From NCBI GenBank assembly GCA_905147135.1, contig LR990051.1, positions 16,397,115 through 16,461,114 on the forward strand: a stretch of 64,000 nt of DNA, written 5' to 3'. Below, piece by piece: positions 43,460 to 53,112 of this stretch. The notes beneath the pieces are model-generated. The model saw only the letters and a list, made by a program, of their open reading frames with translations, was not told the origin of the DNA and ran no database searches. The translations under genes and the position numbers were made by a program. Source of the stretch: Blastobasis lacticolella. Taxonomy: Eukaryota; Arthropoda; Insecta; Lepidoptera; Blastobasidae. The number at the start of each line of letters is the position of its first letter. Position 1 is the stretch's first letter.

Positions 43460-44148
43460 AAAACTATTGCCATCGCGTAGGATGGTCCACACTATTACCA
43501 TTCGGTAATAGTTCACTTTACTAGCATACTCAAAATAACGATTGCCATCGCACAGGATGGTCCAGACTATTACCACTCGGTAATAGTTCACTTTAAAAAC
43601 ATACTCAAAATAACGATTGCCATCGCACAGGATGGTCCAGACTATTACCATTCGGTAATAGTTCACTTTAAAAACATACTCAAAATAACGATTGCCATCG
43701 CACAGGATGGTCCAGACTATTACCATTCGGTAATAGTTCACTTTAAAAACATACTCAACATAACGATTGCCATCGCACAGGATGGTCCAGACTATTACCA
43801 CTCGGTAATAGTTCACTTTAAAAACATACTCAAAATAACGATTGCCATCGCACAGGATGGTCCAGACTATTACCATTCGGTAATAGTTCACTTTAAAAAC
43901 ATACTCAAAATAACGATTGCCATCGCACAGGATGGTCCAGACTATTACCATTCGGTAATAGTTCACTTTAAAAACATACTCAACATAACGATTGCCATCG
44001 CACAGGATGGTACAGACTATTACCATTTGGTAATAGTTCACTTTAAAAACATACTCAAAATAACGATTGCCATCCTACAGGATGGTCCAGAATATTACCG
44101 TTCGGTAATAGTTCACTTTAAAAACATACTCAAAATAACGATTGCCAT
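43460..44148 (-). repeat. 75-bp minisatellite in the gypsy 3' non-coding region (~9.2 units)
   Basis: A tandem array with a strict 75-bp period (for example ataacgattgcc at 43535, 43610, 43685). Each unit holds a hairpin ctattacc-NNNN-ggtaatag with 8-bp stem and 4-base loop. The loop differs between units (attc, actc, attt, gttc) while the stem is kept in nearly all. The period is a multiple of three, so a 195-codon frame with 25-residue repeats (VNYYRMVIVWTILCDGNRYF...) stays open on the minus strand. This is expected from the period alone and is not by itself evidence for a protein. The edge units (first and last) are most diverged, the usual pattern for an expanding array. Confidence 0.9.
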
Positions 44149-44406
44149 TAATGTGTATTGAATACCTTGTTTTATTTAACTTATGTTTTATCACTTGTAC
44201 TTGTTATACTTATTTATCAATAAATCTCTCAAATCAAAACTCATAATAATTCTTTCTTTTTCAGCCTCACCAAATTGTAGCTACAATTTCATTTATAACA
44301 AATATTTCAAAATTAACTGCGCCTTACGTTCAACAAATAACTTACAAATACTACGTTCAACCATTTCCAAAAAGAAACAAACAGACCGTATGCACATCTG
44401 GTGTAC

Positions 44407-47400
44407 CTAATCGGAATCACTTGCTACAGGATCATTGCTAAAGACCAACCATGGGTACATTTTATCAACTGAATATACTCCAGTATAAATCGCTTTACCG
44501 TCTTTACGTGTGATTGGCGTATCTTGGACCTCATAGCGATCATTGCCTAGGATCTTAGTAATTTTGTAAGGCCCAAAACATTTGGGAACCAATTTACGAC
44601 TTTGTCCAGGAATTGTGGCAACTTCCCTTTCTACCCTAACCAGGTCACCGACCTGATACTTGTGAGCTTCCTTACGGGTTCGATCAAATCTCTCTTTTTG
44701 CTTTTGTTGTTCGGAACTTATTTTCTCTTCAACTTCTGATCTAACTTGTATTACGTCCTGGCGTTCACTTGCCTCGGATACCACGGGGTTCATGATACTA
44801 TCACAACTACCAGTTGGCGCGACGCCGAACAAAGCCTCTGCTGGAGTCTTACCTGTACCCTTATTAAGGGTATTATTTAAAGACCATTGTACCTTTAAAA
44901 TTGAGAGGTCCCACTGATCGTCGGGCTTATCATGGTTTGCTGCTGTCAACGAATCTACCAGAGTTCGGTTGTAGCGTTCGATCTGTCCATTCGCTCGTGG
45001 TGTAGCGACAGCATTCAAAATATGCTTCATGCCTTTCTCGTGAACAAACCTTTGAAAACTATGACTCGTAAAACTTGTTCCTCGATCGGTTATAAGCCTT
45101 CGAGGCACTCCGAATAAAGCAAAATACTCTTCAAATACCTGAATTGTCGTTTTAGACTTACAGTCTTTGACCGCTTTCAAATATATATATTTCGTGAATG
45201 AGTCAATTATAGCAAGAACATACTGATTTTTCTTCTTACTTAAGGGAAAAGGACCACAATGGTCTGCGTGCAAGGTGTCAAAGGGCTTATTCGGTTTATC
45301 AATTGGATGCAACATGCCTTCCTTTGCACCTGCAGGCACTTTATTATGTGCACAATGGAGACACGCTTTACAATATTTCCTTATAAATTTTCTCATTCCT
45401 TTAAACCAATAGACGTTTTTGACGCGATCGTAAGTCTTTTCAAAACTAAAATGACCGTTGTCATCATGTTTCATCTTCAGTATTTGCCACCTAACTGATT
45501 TCGGAACTACCCATAATAGAGATACTTTATCGTCCTTTTTAACCACTCTGTACAGCCTGTCATTTTTATATGTGAAGTTATTTTTCACCTCCACTACTGT
45601 TTCGCTATTCGGATCTTGAAGTATTTCAATCATGCGTTTTAGTTCGGGGTCAGCTGACTGGACCGTTTGTAACCAGGCTGCCTCATCCTGAACGACTAAA
45701 ATGTCCATGACATCGGTTGTCACCTCGTCCTTTCTAGCAGGATTTCGACTTAGGGCGTCGACATGCGCCATTCGCGCGCCCGGCCTATACTCGATTGTAA
45801 ACTCGTACTCCTGCATACCTATCCACCACCTGGCAACTCGTGGCACAAGATCGCGTTTAGTCATAGTATTGCGAATGGCACTACAATCAGTAACCACTTT
45901 AAAGGGTGTACCTAAAAGATACACTCTAAACTTTTGGAGGGCAGTTACTAATGCGAGCGTCTCGAGCTCGTAAGAGTGAAATCGTTGCTCCTCCGGCGAT
46001 GTCTGCCTACTATAGTAAGCCACAGGTTGCAAATCAGACCCTTTTCTCTGCATCAAAATCGCCGCAACTCCAAATTTGCTTGCATCGGTATGAACCTCCA
46101 TACTTGCTGAAGGGTCATAAAGAGCTAATATTGGTCGGCTAACTAGTTTAGACTTTAATTCATTGAAAGCTCGTTGTTGTGCTTCATCAAAATGCCACGG
46201 AACATCCTTTTTAGTAAGGTTCGTCAAAGGCCGTGCTATAATTGAGAAATCTTTAACGAACCTTCGAAAGTAACTAGTAAGACCTATAAATTGCCTAACC
46301 TCGTGCACGTTTTTTGGTTGTGGGAAATGTTGGACAGCATGGATTTTGTGACTACCTGGCTTGAGGCCTTTTGCTGAGATCTCGTATCCTAAGTAATCGA
46401 TGTGGGTCTGGAAGAAGTGGCATTTTTCCAGCTTTAAAGTCAAATTCGCTGAACGTAACAACATAAACACATGCTCTAGTTTTTCCATACCCTCCTCGAT
46501 ATCCTTGGAAGCGACCAGCAAATCGTCCATGTATGCTAGAGCTAAGCGTTTTCCTGAACCTTTCAACATAGTATTTATTGTCCTCTGGAAAACACTAGGC
46601 GCATTTGCCAACCCGAACGGCATTCTGTTATATTCATATAACCCATCGGGTGTGACAAACGCGGTCAGTGACTTGCTGGACTCGGCCATCGGTACTTGAT
46701 AGTAGCCCGAAGCTAAATCCAGGCTAGTGAAATAGCTATTTCCTCCAAGACTATCCAGCTGATCCTCTATTCTAGGAAGAGGGTACTTGTCCTTTAGAGT
46801 TTTTCGGTTAAGGGCCCTAAAGTCAACGCAAAGGCGTTTCTCTCCATTTTTCTTATTAACTAAAATAACAGGACTAGCGTAAGATGAGGTGCTCTCTCGT
46901 ATTATCCCATGACACAATAAGTCGTTAACGATCGTGGCTAGTTGCTCTCTTTCTTTTATTGACATCCTATATGGGTTGTAGACTACCGGCGTATCGTCAC
47001 TTAATCTTATAGTCATTTCGGTCAACGAAGTTTTGCCTAATTCCGACAGGTTCAACGCGAAACAATCTCTATATCTCTTTAATAAATCTGTAAACTTATT
47101 TATCTGAACGTCATTTAACTTAGTTCCAATATTAACTTTATCCATAGGTAATGGTTCAAATGATTTTGAAAAATCTACACATCCTACATACAAATCATCA
47201 ACTTCTTCATACGAGCAGCCTCGGGCAATAACATGGTTTCGGTTTATTATAACTTCCGATTTACTAATATTTGTTATCATAATGTAACCCTTACCATCAA
47301 CAAAGTTATATAAACCAGGTAATATAAAACACTCTGCGATACCAACTCGAATACTACCACCTGACACAAAAAGATGCCCCGTATACGTGGACTCCGTGTG

Positions 47401-49212
47401 AACAACGACTGGTGCAGTGCAACTGGCAGTTAGCGTAAATATATCATCACTTAAGATTTTCACTTTGAAGGTTTTATCACAAATTTCCATTAAGGGCAAT
47501 TCGGAGAAAGTGAGCTCGTCACAAGTTTTATAAATTATTACATTAGGTAATTCCGTGAATGTTTGCCCTAAAATAACTGGAACCTGCATATACTGATCTG
47601 GGACTATCAAAATATCGATACATGCTTCGATATTACCAACAGCTATTTTAGCCTTCGTAGTTCCTAACGCCTGTACCAACGAGTTCCCAAAGCCACGAAG
47701 ATTAGGTAAATTGTGATTTGGCAACCAACTGGAAAATATGCTTTTTGCATCAGAATAACGCATCAATGTGCAGCTGCTACCTAGGTCGACGTAGGCAAGA
47801 CGATCTATATCATTAACTTTTATGTTTTTATAATATTTACTGTTGGGTCCAGTGTCAGGTTCTGCTATACACATAACCTTCTTGACTGGTTCTGACTCAT
47901 TCTGATCAGGCTTATTCCCAGCGTTTGCCGTAGACAAGTCTCTTTTACGACAATCTTTAGTAATATGTCCCAACATGTGACAAAATCCGCATTTCTTAAT
48001 TGGTTTTGTGCATCTCACACTAATGTGACCTGTTTCACCGCAATTAAAGCACCGTGGAAGTGAATCTGGACCTTTAAATAATTCATGTGACGTAGTCGTA
48101 TTTGTAACCGGTCTATTATTACGAGCCTGTGGATGCGTAAATGGCGGCCTATTTCTTGGAGTCAGAAATTCGTTTTGGCCAATGGTTCGTAAATACGAAA
48201 GCAATTTCTCAGGTTCATCAAACATACAAGCATTAGCACCCATACGAACGAATTTATCATCTATTCCATGGATGAGACACGCTACCGCTTTGGATCCACT
48301 TATTTCACACTTATGTAGTAAAGCCAATTTATCGTAATAGTAAACATCAAGTGCCTGACCTAATTTACAGCGAATCCTCAACATTTTACTTAATAAATCT
48401 CCGTAGTTTTCATTTGAAGGAAATGCAGATTTCAATTTTGCCGCCCATTCGACCCATGGAAATAGTACTGAAGGTAATCCTTGGTACCAGCGCTTTGCCA
48501 GACCTGCCAGCTTGGGCAACGCATAATGACATGTTTGACGATCATCCCAGGAATAGATTTTGGCACATTCATCAACTTTATGAATCCACCATTCAACACT
48601 CTGTGTGTTGTCAGCAGGGTCATATTCTGGGACTACGTTAACGTTACTCATATTATAGTGCCAGCTCGAAAGCCTATTTGATGTTAACGTAGATGTACTA
48701 GGTACATGAGGCCCAGCAGACGTAATAGGTGGGGTTGTTATGGGTTCTATGCAACTAACACGATCTCTGCTAGATGAGCAAAGGAGCGGGGGAGTCATAC
48801 GTGATTCGCTCATTCGTGGTGTTGCCGCTAGTGCTACGTCAGTTTGTTTGTGTCGATCCCGGCCATGATGATGACCGCGCTTTTTACTACGATGGCTCAC
48901 TCGAGACAAGGGCCTTCCCTGCCTACTACGAAGAGATCGACTAGACCTGAACGATCTACTGCGACGACGACGGCGAGAGCGTCGTTCGCGATTGTAATCA
49001 GAACTTGACGATGAACTACGATCACGACGACTGCGTCTGCTACGACTATGTTTCGAACGTGATCGTGTTCGCTTGGTCCGACGCTGACGCGCCTTGTAAC
49101 TACGCCTATCATTCCTTTCTGAATCATCCGACTCCGAACTGCTAGTACTCGTATACGAAGTACGACTTGATTGTCGTCTAGTTCGAGATCGAGATTTCCT
49201 ATTAGATGGCAT
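44407..49212 (-). CDS. Gag-Pol polyprotein, Ty3/gypsy retrotransposon, 1601 aa
   Basis: A single uninterrupted frame with all activities needed for retrotransposition. Residues 1-125 are arginine/serine-rich like SR splicing proteins (RSRSKHSRSRRSRRDR, RRRRRSRSFRSSRSLRSR), then a Gag capsid-like region. Two CCHC zinc knuckles lie at about 388-401 and 408-421 (C-x2-C-x4-H-x4-C). The protease has the aspartate motif DLGS at 476-479. The reverse transcriptase has LDLASGYYQV (Asp832) and YMDD (894-897). RNase H starts with HTDASKFG (Asp1043). The integrase has an H-x4-H...C-x2-C zinc domain and a D1317, D1376, E1412 triad with DD35E spacing. Near the C terminus is a GPY motif (1547-1549), marking the GPY/F integrase module. 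Gag and Pol share one frame without a frameshift site. The ATG at 49212 is the first of the frame and fits the 609-bp leader. No envelope gene. The clade was not determined. Confidence 0.95.
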   Translation of the reverse strand: MPSNRKSRSRTRRQSSRTSYTSTSSSESDDSERNDRRSYKARQRRTKRTRSRSKHSRSRRSRRDRSSSSSSDYNRERRSRRRRRSRSFRSSRSLRSRQGRPLSRVSHRSKKRGHHHGRDRHKQTDVALAATPRMSESRMTPPLLCSSSRDRVSCIEPITTPPITSAGPHVPSTSTLTSNRLSSWHYNMSNVNVVPEYDPADNTQSVEWWIHKVDECAKIYSWDDRQTCHYALPKLAGLAKRWYQGLPSVLFPWVEWAAKLKSAFPSNENYGDLLSKMLRIRCKLGQALDVYYYDKLALLHKCEISGSKAVACLIHGIDDKFVRMGANACMFDEPEKLLSYLRTIGQNEFLTPRNRPPFTHPQARNNRPVTNTTTSHELFKGPDSLPRCFNCGETGHISVRCTKPIKKCGFCHMLGHITKDCRKRDLSTANAGNKPDQNESEPVKKVMCIAEPDTGPNSKYYKNIKVNDIDRLAYVDLGSSCTLMRYSDAKSIFSSWLPNHNLPNLRGFGNSLVQALGTTKAKIAVGNIEACIDILIVPDQYMQVPVILGQTFTELPNVIIYKTCDELTFSELPLMEICDKTFKVKILSDDIFTLTASCTAPVVVHTESTYTGHLFVSGGSIRVGIAECFILPGLYNFVDGKGYIMITNISKSEVIINRNHVIARGCSYEEVDDLYVGCVDFSKSFEPLPMDKVNIGTKLNDVQINKFTDLLKRYRDCFALNLSELGKTSLTEMTIRLSDDTPVVYNPYRMSIKEREQLATIVNDLLCHGIIRESTSSYASPVILVNKKNGEKRLCVDFRALNRKTLKDKYPLPRIEDQLDSLGGNSYFTSLDLASGYYQVPMAESSKSLTAFVTPDGLYEYNRMPFGLANAPSVFQRTINTMLKGSGKRLALAYMDDLLVASKDIEEGMEKLEHVFMLLRSANLTLKLEKCHFFQTHIDYLGYEISAKGLKPGSHKIHAVQHFPQPKNVHEVRQFIGLTSYFRRFVKDFSIIARPLTNLTKKDVPWHFDEAQQRAFNELKSKLVSRPILALYDPSASMEVHTDASKFGVAAILMQRKGSDLQPVAYYSRQTSPEEQRFHSYELETLALVTALQKFRVYLLGTPFKVVTDCSAIRNTMTKRDLVPRVARWWIGMQEYEFTIEYRPGARMAHVDALSRNPARKDEVTTDVMDILVVQDEAAWLQTVQSADPELKRMIEILQDPNSETVVEVKNNFTYKNDRLYRVVKKDDKVSLLWVVPKSVRWQILKMKHDDNGHFSFEKTYDRVKNVYWFKGMRKFIRKYCKACLHCAHNKVPAGAKEGMLHPIDKPNKPFDTLHADHCGPFPLSKKKNQYVLAIIDSFTKYIYLKAVKDCKSKTTIQVFEEYFALFGVPRRLITDRGTSFTSHSFQRFVHEKGMKHILNAVATPRANGQIERYNRTLVDSLTAANHDKPDDQWDLSILKVQWSLNNTLNKGTGKTPAEALFGVAPTGSCDSIMNPVVSEASERQDVIQVRSEVEEKISSEQQKQKERFDRTRKEAHKYQVGDLVRVEREVATIPGQSRKLVPKCFGPYKITKILGNDRYEVQDTPITRKDGKAIYTGVYSVDKMYPWLVFSNDPVASDSD

Positions 49213-49821
49213 TTTAATAGACCGAGAAAATTAGTTGATTATAAAATACTATTCAAATAATATATAAATCTGAAACACGTCTTATTAAAATCATACGATT
49301 ATGGCTTCATAGATACTTATGAGTAACTCCACAAAATACTTAGTACTAATATTAATACAGTACACTAAAACATTAGATTACCCAAAAAAAATTATACAAA
49401 GAGGGTAGATACAAAATAACAACAAAGATTTATGAACAAAGAACAAAGAGAAAATAAAATTGAACAGGAACAGAAAATAGGGTAAGTAGATACTTTGTCT
49501 ACTTCTTCAAAATTAGCTTCTTTTATGCAGCTTCATTTATGTAAGTACATAAATAACAGACTAAGTAGTCTTATTAACGTAGCTATTAATTTTCCGGATC
49601 AAAATTATATAGTCACCAGCAACAAATACTGGGTTTCATATTATGTAGGTAGTTGTAGTTATTCATGAAAACACTAGATCTCGTTGAGTTCACTTAACGA
49701 AAATGTACTTTTAAAAAACGATGTTGCACACTGACCTTCAATGCAGAATCGCCGATTCAGCACTTACGACTCGCATAGTCCACTTTTGTCGTGGGTTTTT
49801 GGGGCGTCCCGTCTTCTGATT
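49213..49821 (-). other. Gypsy 5' leader
   Basis: The region between the 5' LTR and the gag start on the minus strand. Directly after the LTR end it reads aatcagaagacgggacgccc, with no TGG that would begin a standard tRNA primer-binding site. It contains ctttgttcttt-type simple sequence and no open frame of note. Confidence 0.7.
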
Positions 49822-50065
49822 TATTAGATTCCTCCTTAATAAAACTCAGTTGATAGGACACAACTCACTTTTAATAATGCCAGACAATGTTTACTTGGAT
49901 ATTTTACACAAATTAGGTAAGTAGCCTTAGGTGCTAACGACGTCTATTTTCGTAATGGCCGCGGAATACGTTTGTTGTCCAGATCACGCCAAAAGTGACA
50001 GGTGTCCGATTAGAGTACCACAGACTATGACCAAAACAATCTACGGTTATTATCAATATCTTACA
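49822..50065 (-). repeat. 5' LTR of the gypsy element
   Basis: Identical to 43009-43252. It should contain the RNA polymerase II promoter; I did not find a clear TATA box, so initiation may be initiator-driven. Confidence 0.93.
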
Positions 50066-50357
50066 ATTGGATGCAGGAGGCCCTGAGCTAGTGTAATCTT
50101 AGTAGATGTTGGTAGAAAGTTGCGGAGGCGCTTTAACGATTTTGAAGCAGCAAATATCCTCCTGCTGACCTCATTTAGCTGGCTCCCCCATGACAGAGTG
50201 CTGTCAAAATAAATCCCTAAGTTTTTTACTTTTTTACTGTATATGCACATTATTAAAGCGAATTGGTATAAGACTATTAAAATCAAGTTTAGCAATGGAG
50301 GTAGGACTACCGATAATTATAGTCTGTGTTTTTGTGGAATTTTGGGGAATTGACCCC
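50066..50357 (-). pseudogene. CR1/Jockey-like LINE, 5' side of the gypsy insertion
   Basis: Contains TIIIGSPTSIAKLDFNSL, then KVKNLGIYFDSTLSWGSQLN and RRIFAASKSLKRLRNFLP, the RT thumb region. The block continues at 43004 after the gypsy element. A stop or frameshift lies between the VHI block and KVKNLG. The 5' truncation is near 50357, where LINE-like codons give way to a gacgatgatgatg simple repeat. The first 4 bases (50066-50069) are the duplicated target. Confidence 0.8.
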
Positions 50358-51061
50358 TCGGACGACGATGATGATGATAATGAGACGGAGAGGCGGACGC
50401 ACAATAATCCAATAAGTGTTCTGTTTTTTCCGCTTTTTCCGGGCCTACAGAACCCAAAAAATCAGGAAAAGTGCGTAGGGTCTTAATGTCCGAGGCTTTA
50501 TCGATCTACCCTCAACTCACGTAGCGGAGAACCGATAAGTACACAAAATAAACTGTCACTAAACCACCGCCCTAAAATAACATCCTTAGGGGCAACCAAG
50601 AATTCCTATTTCCCAAGATAGGATTAGTTTGGTACAGTGGGTGGCAAAGGAAACTAATATAAATATTAGAAAGGTTGGTAGGTTACGATACAAAATAACG
50701 TGTGTTTATGAAAAGTAAAATTACTAGGTTAATAAATGTAAACGTCTCAAACTTAGTAATTCTATATTTAACGTACATTTGAATATTATAAATATAGAAA
50801 AATGTTTTTCAATTATGTCTTTAAATTTAGTGTCGTTTTTTTTACTCAGACATTAAATAAGAAATAAAAATGGCGCTCTGTCAAAAGTGACATGAGGCCA
50901 GTTTCGTAAACATGTGTGCATGAAGTAGTTTTGCCTCTTCCTTATGTATTAAATTCCATATTCTATAGGCGGCAATGACACCTATCGGCATTTGCCTACG
51001 ATCGATTAAAAAAACGTTAACGCCGGTTGAGGCTGCTGGCTGGCTGATTAAAAAAAATCTG
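50358..51061. other. No gene recognised
   Basis: Starts with a gatgatgatgataatgag simple repeat. No further structure could be supported. Confidence 0.45.
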
Positions 51062-51413
51062 GTCGTGAATGTCCTGGTTGTGCTCTCGCGCTTGAGGGCC
51101 CTAGGTCCACCTTGACCATGATTCAGGTTTTGGCAGAGTAAATTACAAGTGGGGCGACCATAATCTGACCTCCGTGTCCCTGGGACGTGTACCAGGGGAA
51201 CCTGACCAGATTGGATCATGGTTACACATATAGTCGCTTGAATGTGCAGGTTTCATCACGATATTTTCCCTCGCCGTAAGAGCATCGGTTATTATTCAAC
51301 CGGTCATCATGTACATTAGTACATAACTAAGAAAAGAGTCATTGGTGCAATGGGATTCGAATCTGGTACCTCTCGCTTACAAGGCGCATACCTTAACCAC
51401 TAGGTCACCGACG
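51062..51413 (-). mobile_element. SINE family 1, full length
   Basis: Tail ggtcgtgaatgtcctggttg to head ccttaaccactaggtcaccg at 51391-51413. On the minus strand the A-box region reads ggtgacctagtggttaaggt and the B box gattcgaatccc. This is one of the most tRNA-like heads in the window. Confidence 0.85.
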
Positions 51414-51778
51414 AGTACACGCTAACATCTGCCAGCCACCGTACTATTATAAGTACTACTATAATATCTAACAATTGTAAATCTTTTTTCCCCGTAAGTG
51501 TAAATTTCCCAACTCCGTCCACCAGGAAGTGTGGAACTTAATAATCTGGTAAAGTCTTTAATTTGCACCATTTGACCGTTAATTATTAAGGAAAATTAAT
51601 TTAAATGAGCCAATTAGACTGAACTTAGATCGTAATTAAGGGTCTCGGAGTGTTCTCTCTAATTGTTCAACACTGAGAGAATTTTTAACGAATTTCAGTA
51701 GGTAATACTTGTAATAAAAAGAAGTATTAATGTATTATAAGCTGTATCTATCTATGTTTCGTCTATATATGTATAGAA

Positions 51779-51945
51779 GTGCGTCGGTGATCTCATATTA
51801 GGGGTCCGACTCGTATGCGAGATATACCGGGTTCGATCCCCAGTACGGCCATATGCCAATGACTTGTCTGAGTTAGTTACATAATTAGTTGAAACCTAAA
51901 CTCGTGCACGAGAGCACAACCGGGACATTAACCCCAAATCGATTA
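51779..51945 (+). mobile_element. SINE family 1, internally deleted (head joined to tail)
   Basis: Head gtgcgtcggtgatctcatat, a good B box gggttcgatccc (51829-51840), the first body part to agttgaaacctaaac, then directly the tail cgtgcacgagagcacaaccg and gacattaaccccaa. The middle ~180 bp are missing. The same junction in other loci would show whether the short form is mobile. Confidence 0.75.
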
Positions 51946-52149
51946 TTATGATTATTTGCCGTAACGCTTGCTGCAGCACTTGCGGTACCGTATGCTGAGC
52001 TGGGCTCTCTTTTGGCATCGCATGAGTCCTTGATTTATTGTATTTGTGTTTGTACCTACTTCCTTTTAGTTTAGCATTGAAGAAGTAGATGAAAAATTAC
52101 CTTAATGTGTAAACACTTACGGATTTTTGTGATATAAAAATATTAAATT
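51946..52149. other. No gene recognised
   Basis: Short AT-rich spacer before the long family D copy. Confidence 0.4.
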
Positions 52150-52490
52150 AATTTTTAAGAGAGGTAGGGCATAGCGGGGTATCCTGCTCGAATTGGAGCC
52201 GCTCGACTGGGAAAGAACCTCCACCTTACAGAATACCGCAGCTAAACAATACTCTTTTAAATAGTGTTGTGTTTCTGCCGGTGAGTAAGGTTTCCAGTGC
52301 TCCATGTGGTGGGGATTTGGTTAACCGTGGCTTTGGCAGTGGAAGGGCGTTTGTCTTTTTGCTGCCAGAGCAACGTGTTATAGACGTGAGCAACGCATTG
52401 GCGATACTCTTGGTGTTGCTAATGTCTATAGGCAGTGGTGACCACTTTCCAGCAGGTGGCCCGCTTGCCTGTTTGCCTAAAAGATCATTA
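52150..52490 (+). repeat. Repeat family D, long form (copy 1)
   Basis: Begins agagaggtagggcatagcgg, then tcgaattggagccgctcgac, ccttacagaataccgcagct, gtttctgccggtgagtaagg, tttttgctgccagagcaacg, and ends ggtgaccactttccagcagg, cccgcttgcctgtttgccta. The same series in reverse is at 61762-62095. The block is a common lepidopteran interspersed repeat that I believe to be retroelement-derived; its class is uncertain. Confidence 0.75.
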
Positions 52491-52927
52491 TATGTCCATA
52501 TTGTCCATGTCTAATTAATTTGTTTGTTACACACGGCACACGAGACGTGATCGAAGTCCGAGCTATACCTAGTTATTACGAGTATATGTAAAAAGTTTAA
52601 TCCATAAATAGGTTTCCAACGGGCATCCAAATGCTGATCAGTCTCCCGTAGACCCTTCACATTGTTCAATACACGGTCGGCTTGAGCGACACACACATTG
52701 TGGGCCAAGCCTGGTCTTGGCACGCCATTAATTTCTGATTTGTGTCGATGCCGCAACCGATACTGTACAGTACACGGGTTCATTTATACTGGTAAGTTTG
52801 TAGTTTGTACATGTGGATGCGTGGATGTGGGTACTGATTTATAGGTTTGACTAGCGACTTGTCCCAACTTCGCACGGGTTTTTTCGACTTTCTTTACGAT
52901 AACTATGCAGGTATGCATATGTATAAA
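52491..52927. other. No gene recognised
   Basis: The open stretch at 52511-52783 (minus) has no recognisable domain. Near 52850 a small repeat word (tagcgacttgtcccaacttc, gcacgggtt) also occurs at 63061-63090. Confidence 0.4.
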
Positions 52928-53012
52928 CCTGATACGCCAAATCCTGGATCTTGGTCCAAGCAGATCCCGGGCCTTTGTGCGTGATAGCGCAACCGGGACA
53001 TCAACGCCAAAG
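52928..53012 (+). mobile_element. SINE family 1, tail fragment
   Basis: cgccaaatcctggatcttgg, gcagatcccgggcctttgtg, cgcaaccgggacatcaacgc, caaag: the last ~85 bp of the family. Confidence 0.7.
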
Positions 53013-53112
53013 TGCTTATTATTTTATACATATTATTATGTGTAAACCTTTCGGCAGAAATCCTCTAACTGATAGTTAAAATCGCATCAAAAACCGTTGC
53101 GTGGTTTAGGGG

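Larger units (their letters stand above)
43009..50065 (-). mobile_element. Complete Ty3/gypsy LTR retrotransposon (7057 bp)
   Basis: Borders are fixed by two identical 244-bp LTRs, a 4-bp duplication (attg/attg) and the reading frame of the LINE it disrupts. Order on the minus strand: 5' LTR (50065-49822), leader of about 609 bp (49821-49213), one gag-pol frame (49212-44407), a 3' non-coding part with a 75-bp minisatellite (44148-43460), 3' LTR (43252-43009). No envelope-like frame is present. The LTRs run TGTAAG...CTAATA, so the 3' terminus is TA rather than the usual CA. LTR identity and the intact frame indicate a very recent insertion, possibly still active. Confidence 0.95.

Noticed and set aside
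43454..44041. A 195-residue repeat protein on the minus strand (25-residue units)
   Set aside because: The frame stays open because the underlying minisatellite has a 75-bp period (divisible by three) and lacks a stop in this frame. There is no domain, and it lies in the 3' non-coding part of the gypsy element.
43460..44148. CRISPR-like array
   Set aside because: The whole 75-bp unit repeats with no unique spacers, the sequence is eukaryotic, and the array is inside a retrotransposon. It is a minisatellite.
43009..50065. An envelope gene (errantivirus-like element)
   Set aside because: No further open frame with signal peptide and membrane anchor is present between the pol stop and the 3' LTR, only the minisatellite and AT-rich sequence.
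51800..51850. tRNA genes at the many gggttcgaatccc sites
   Set aside because: Each is the head of a SINE copy: the cloverleaf is degenerate and the same unrelated body follows every time. None is an acceptable free-standing tRNA.
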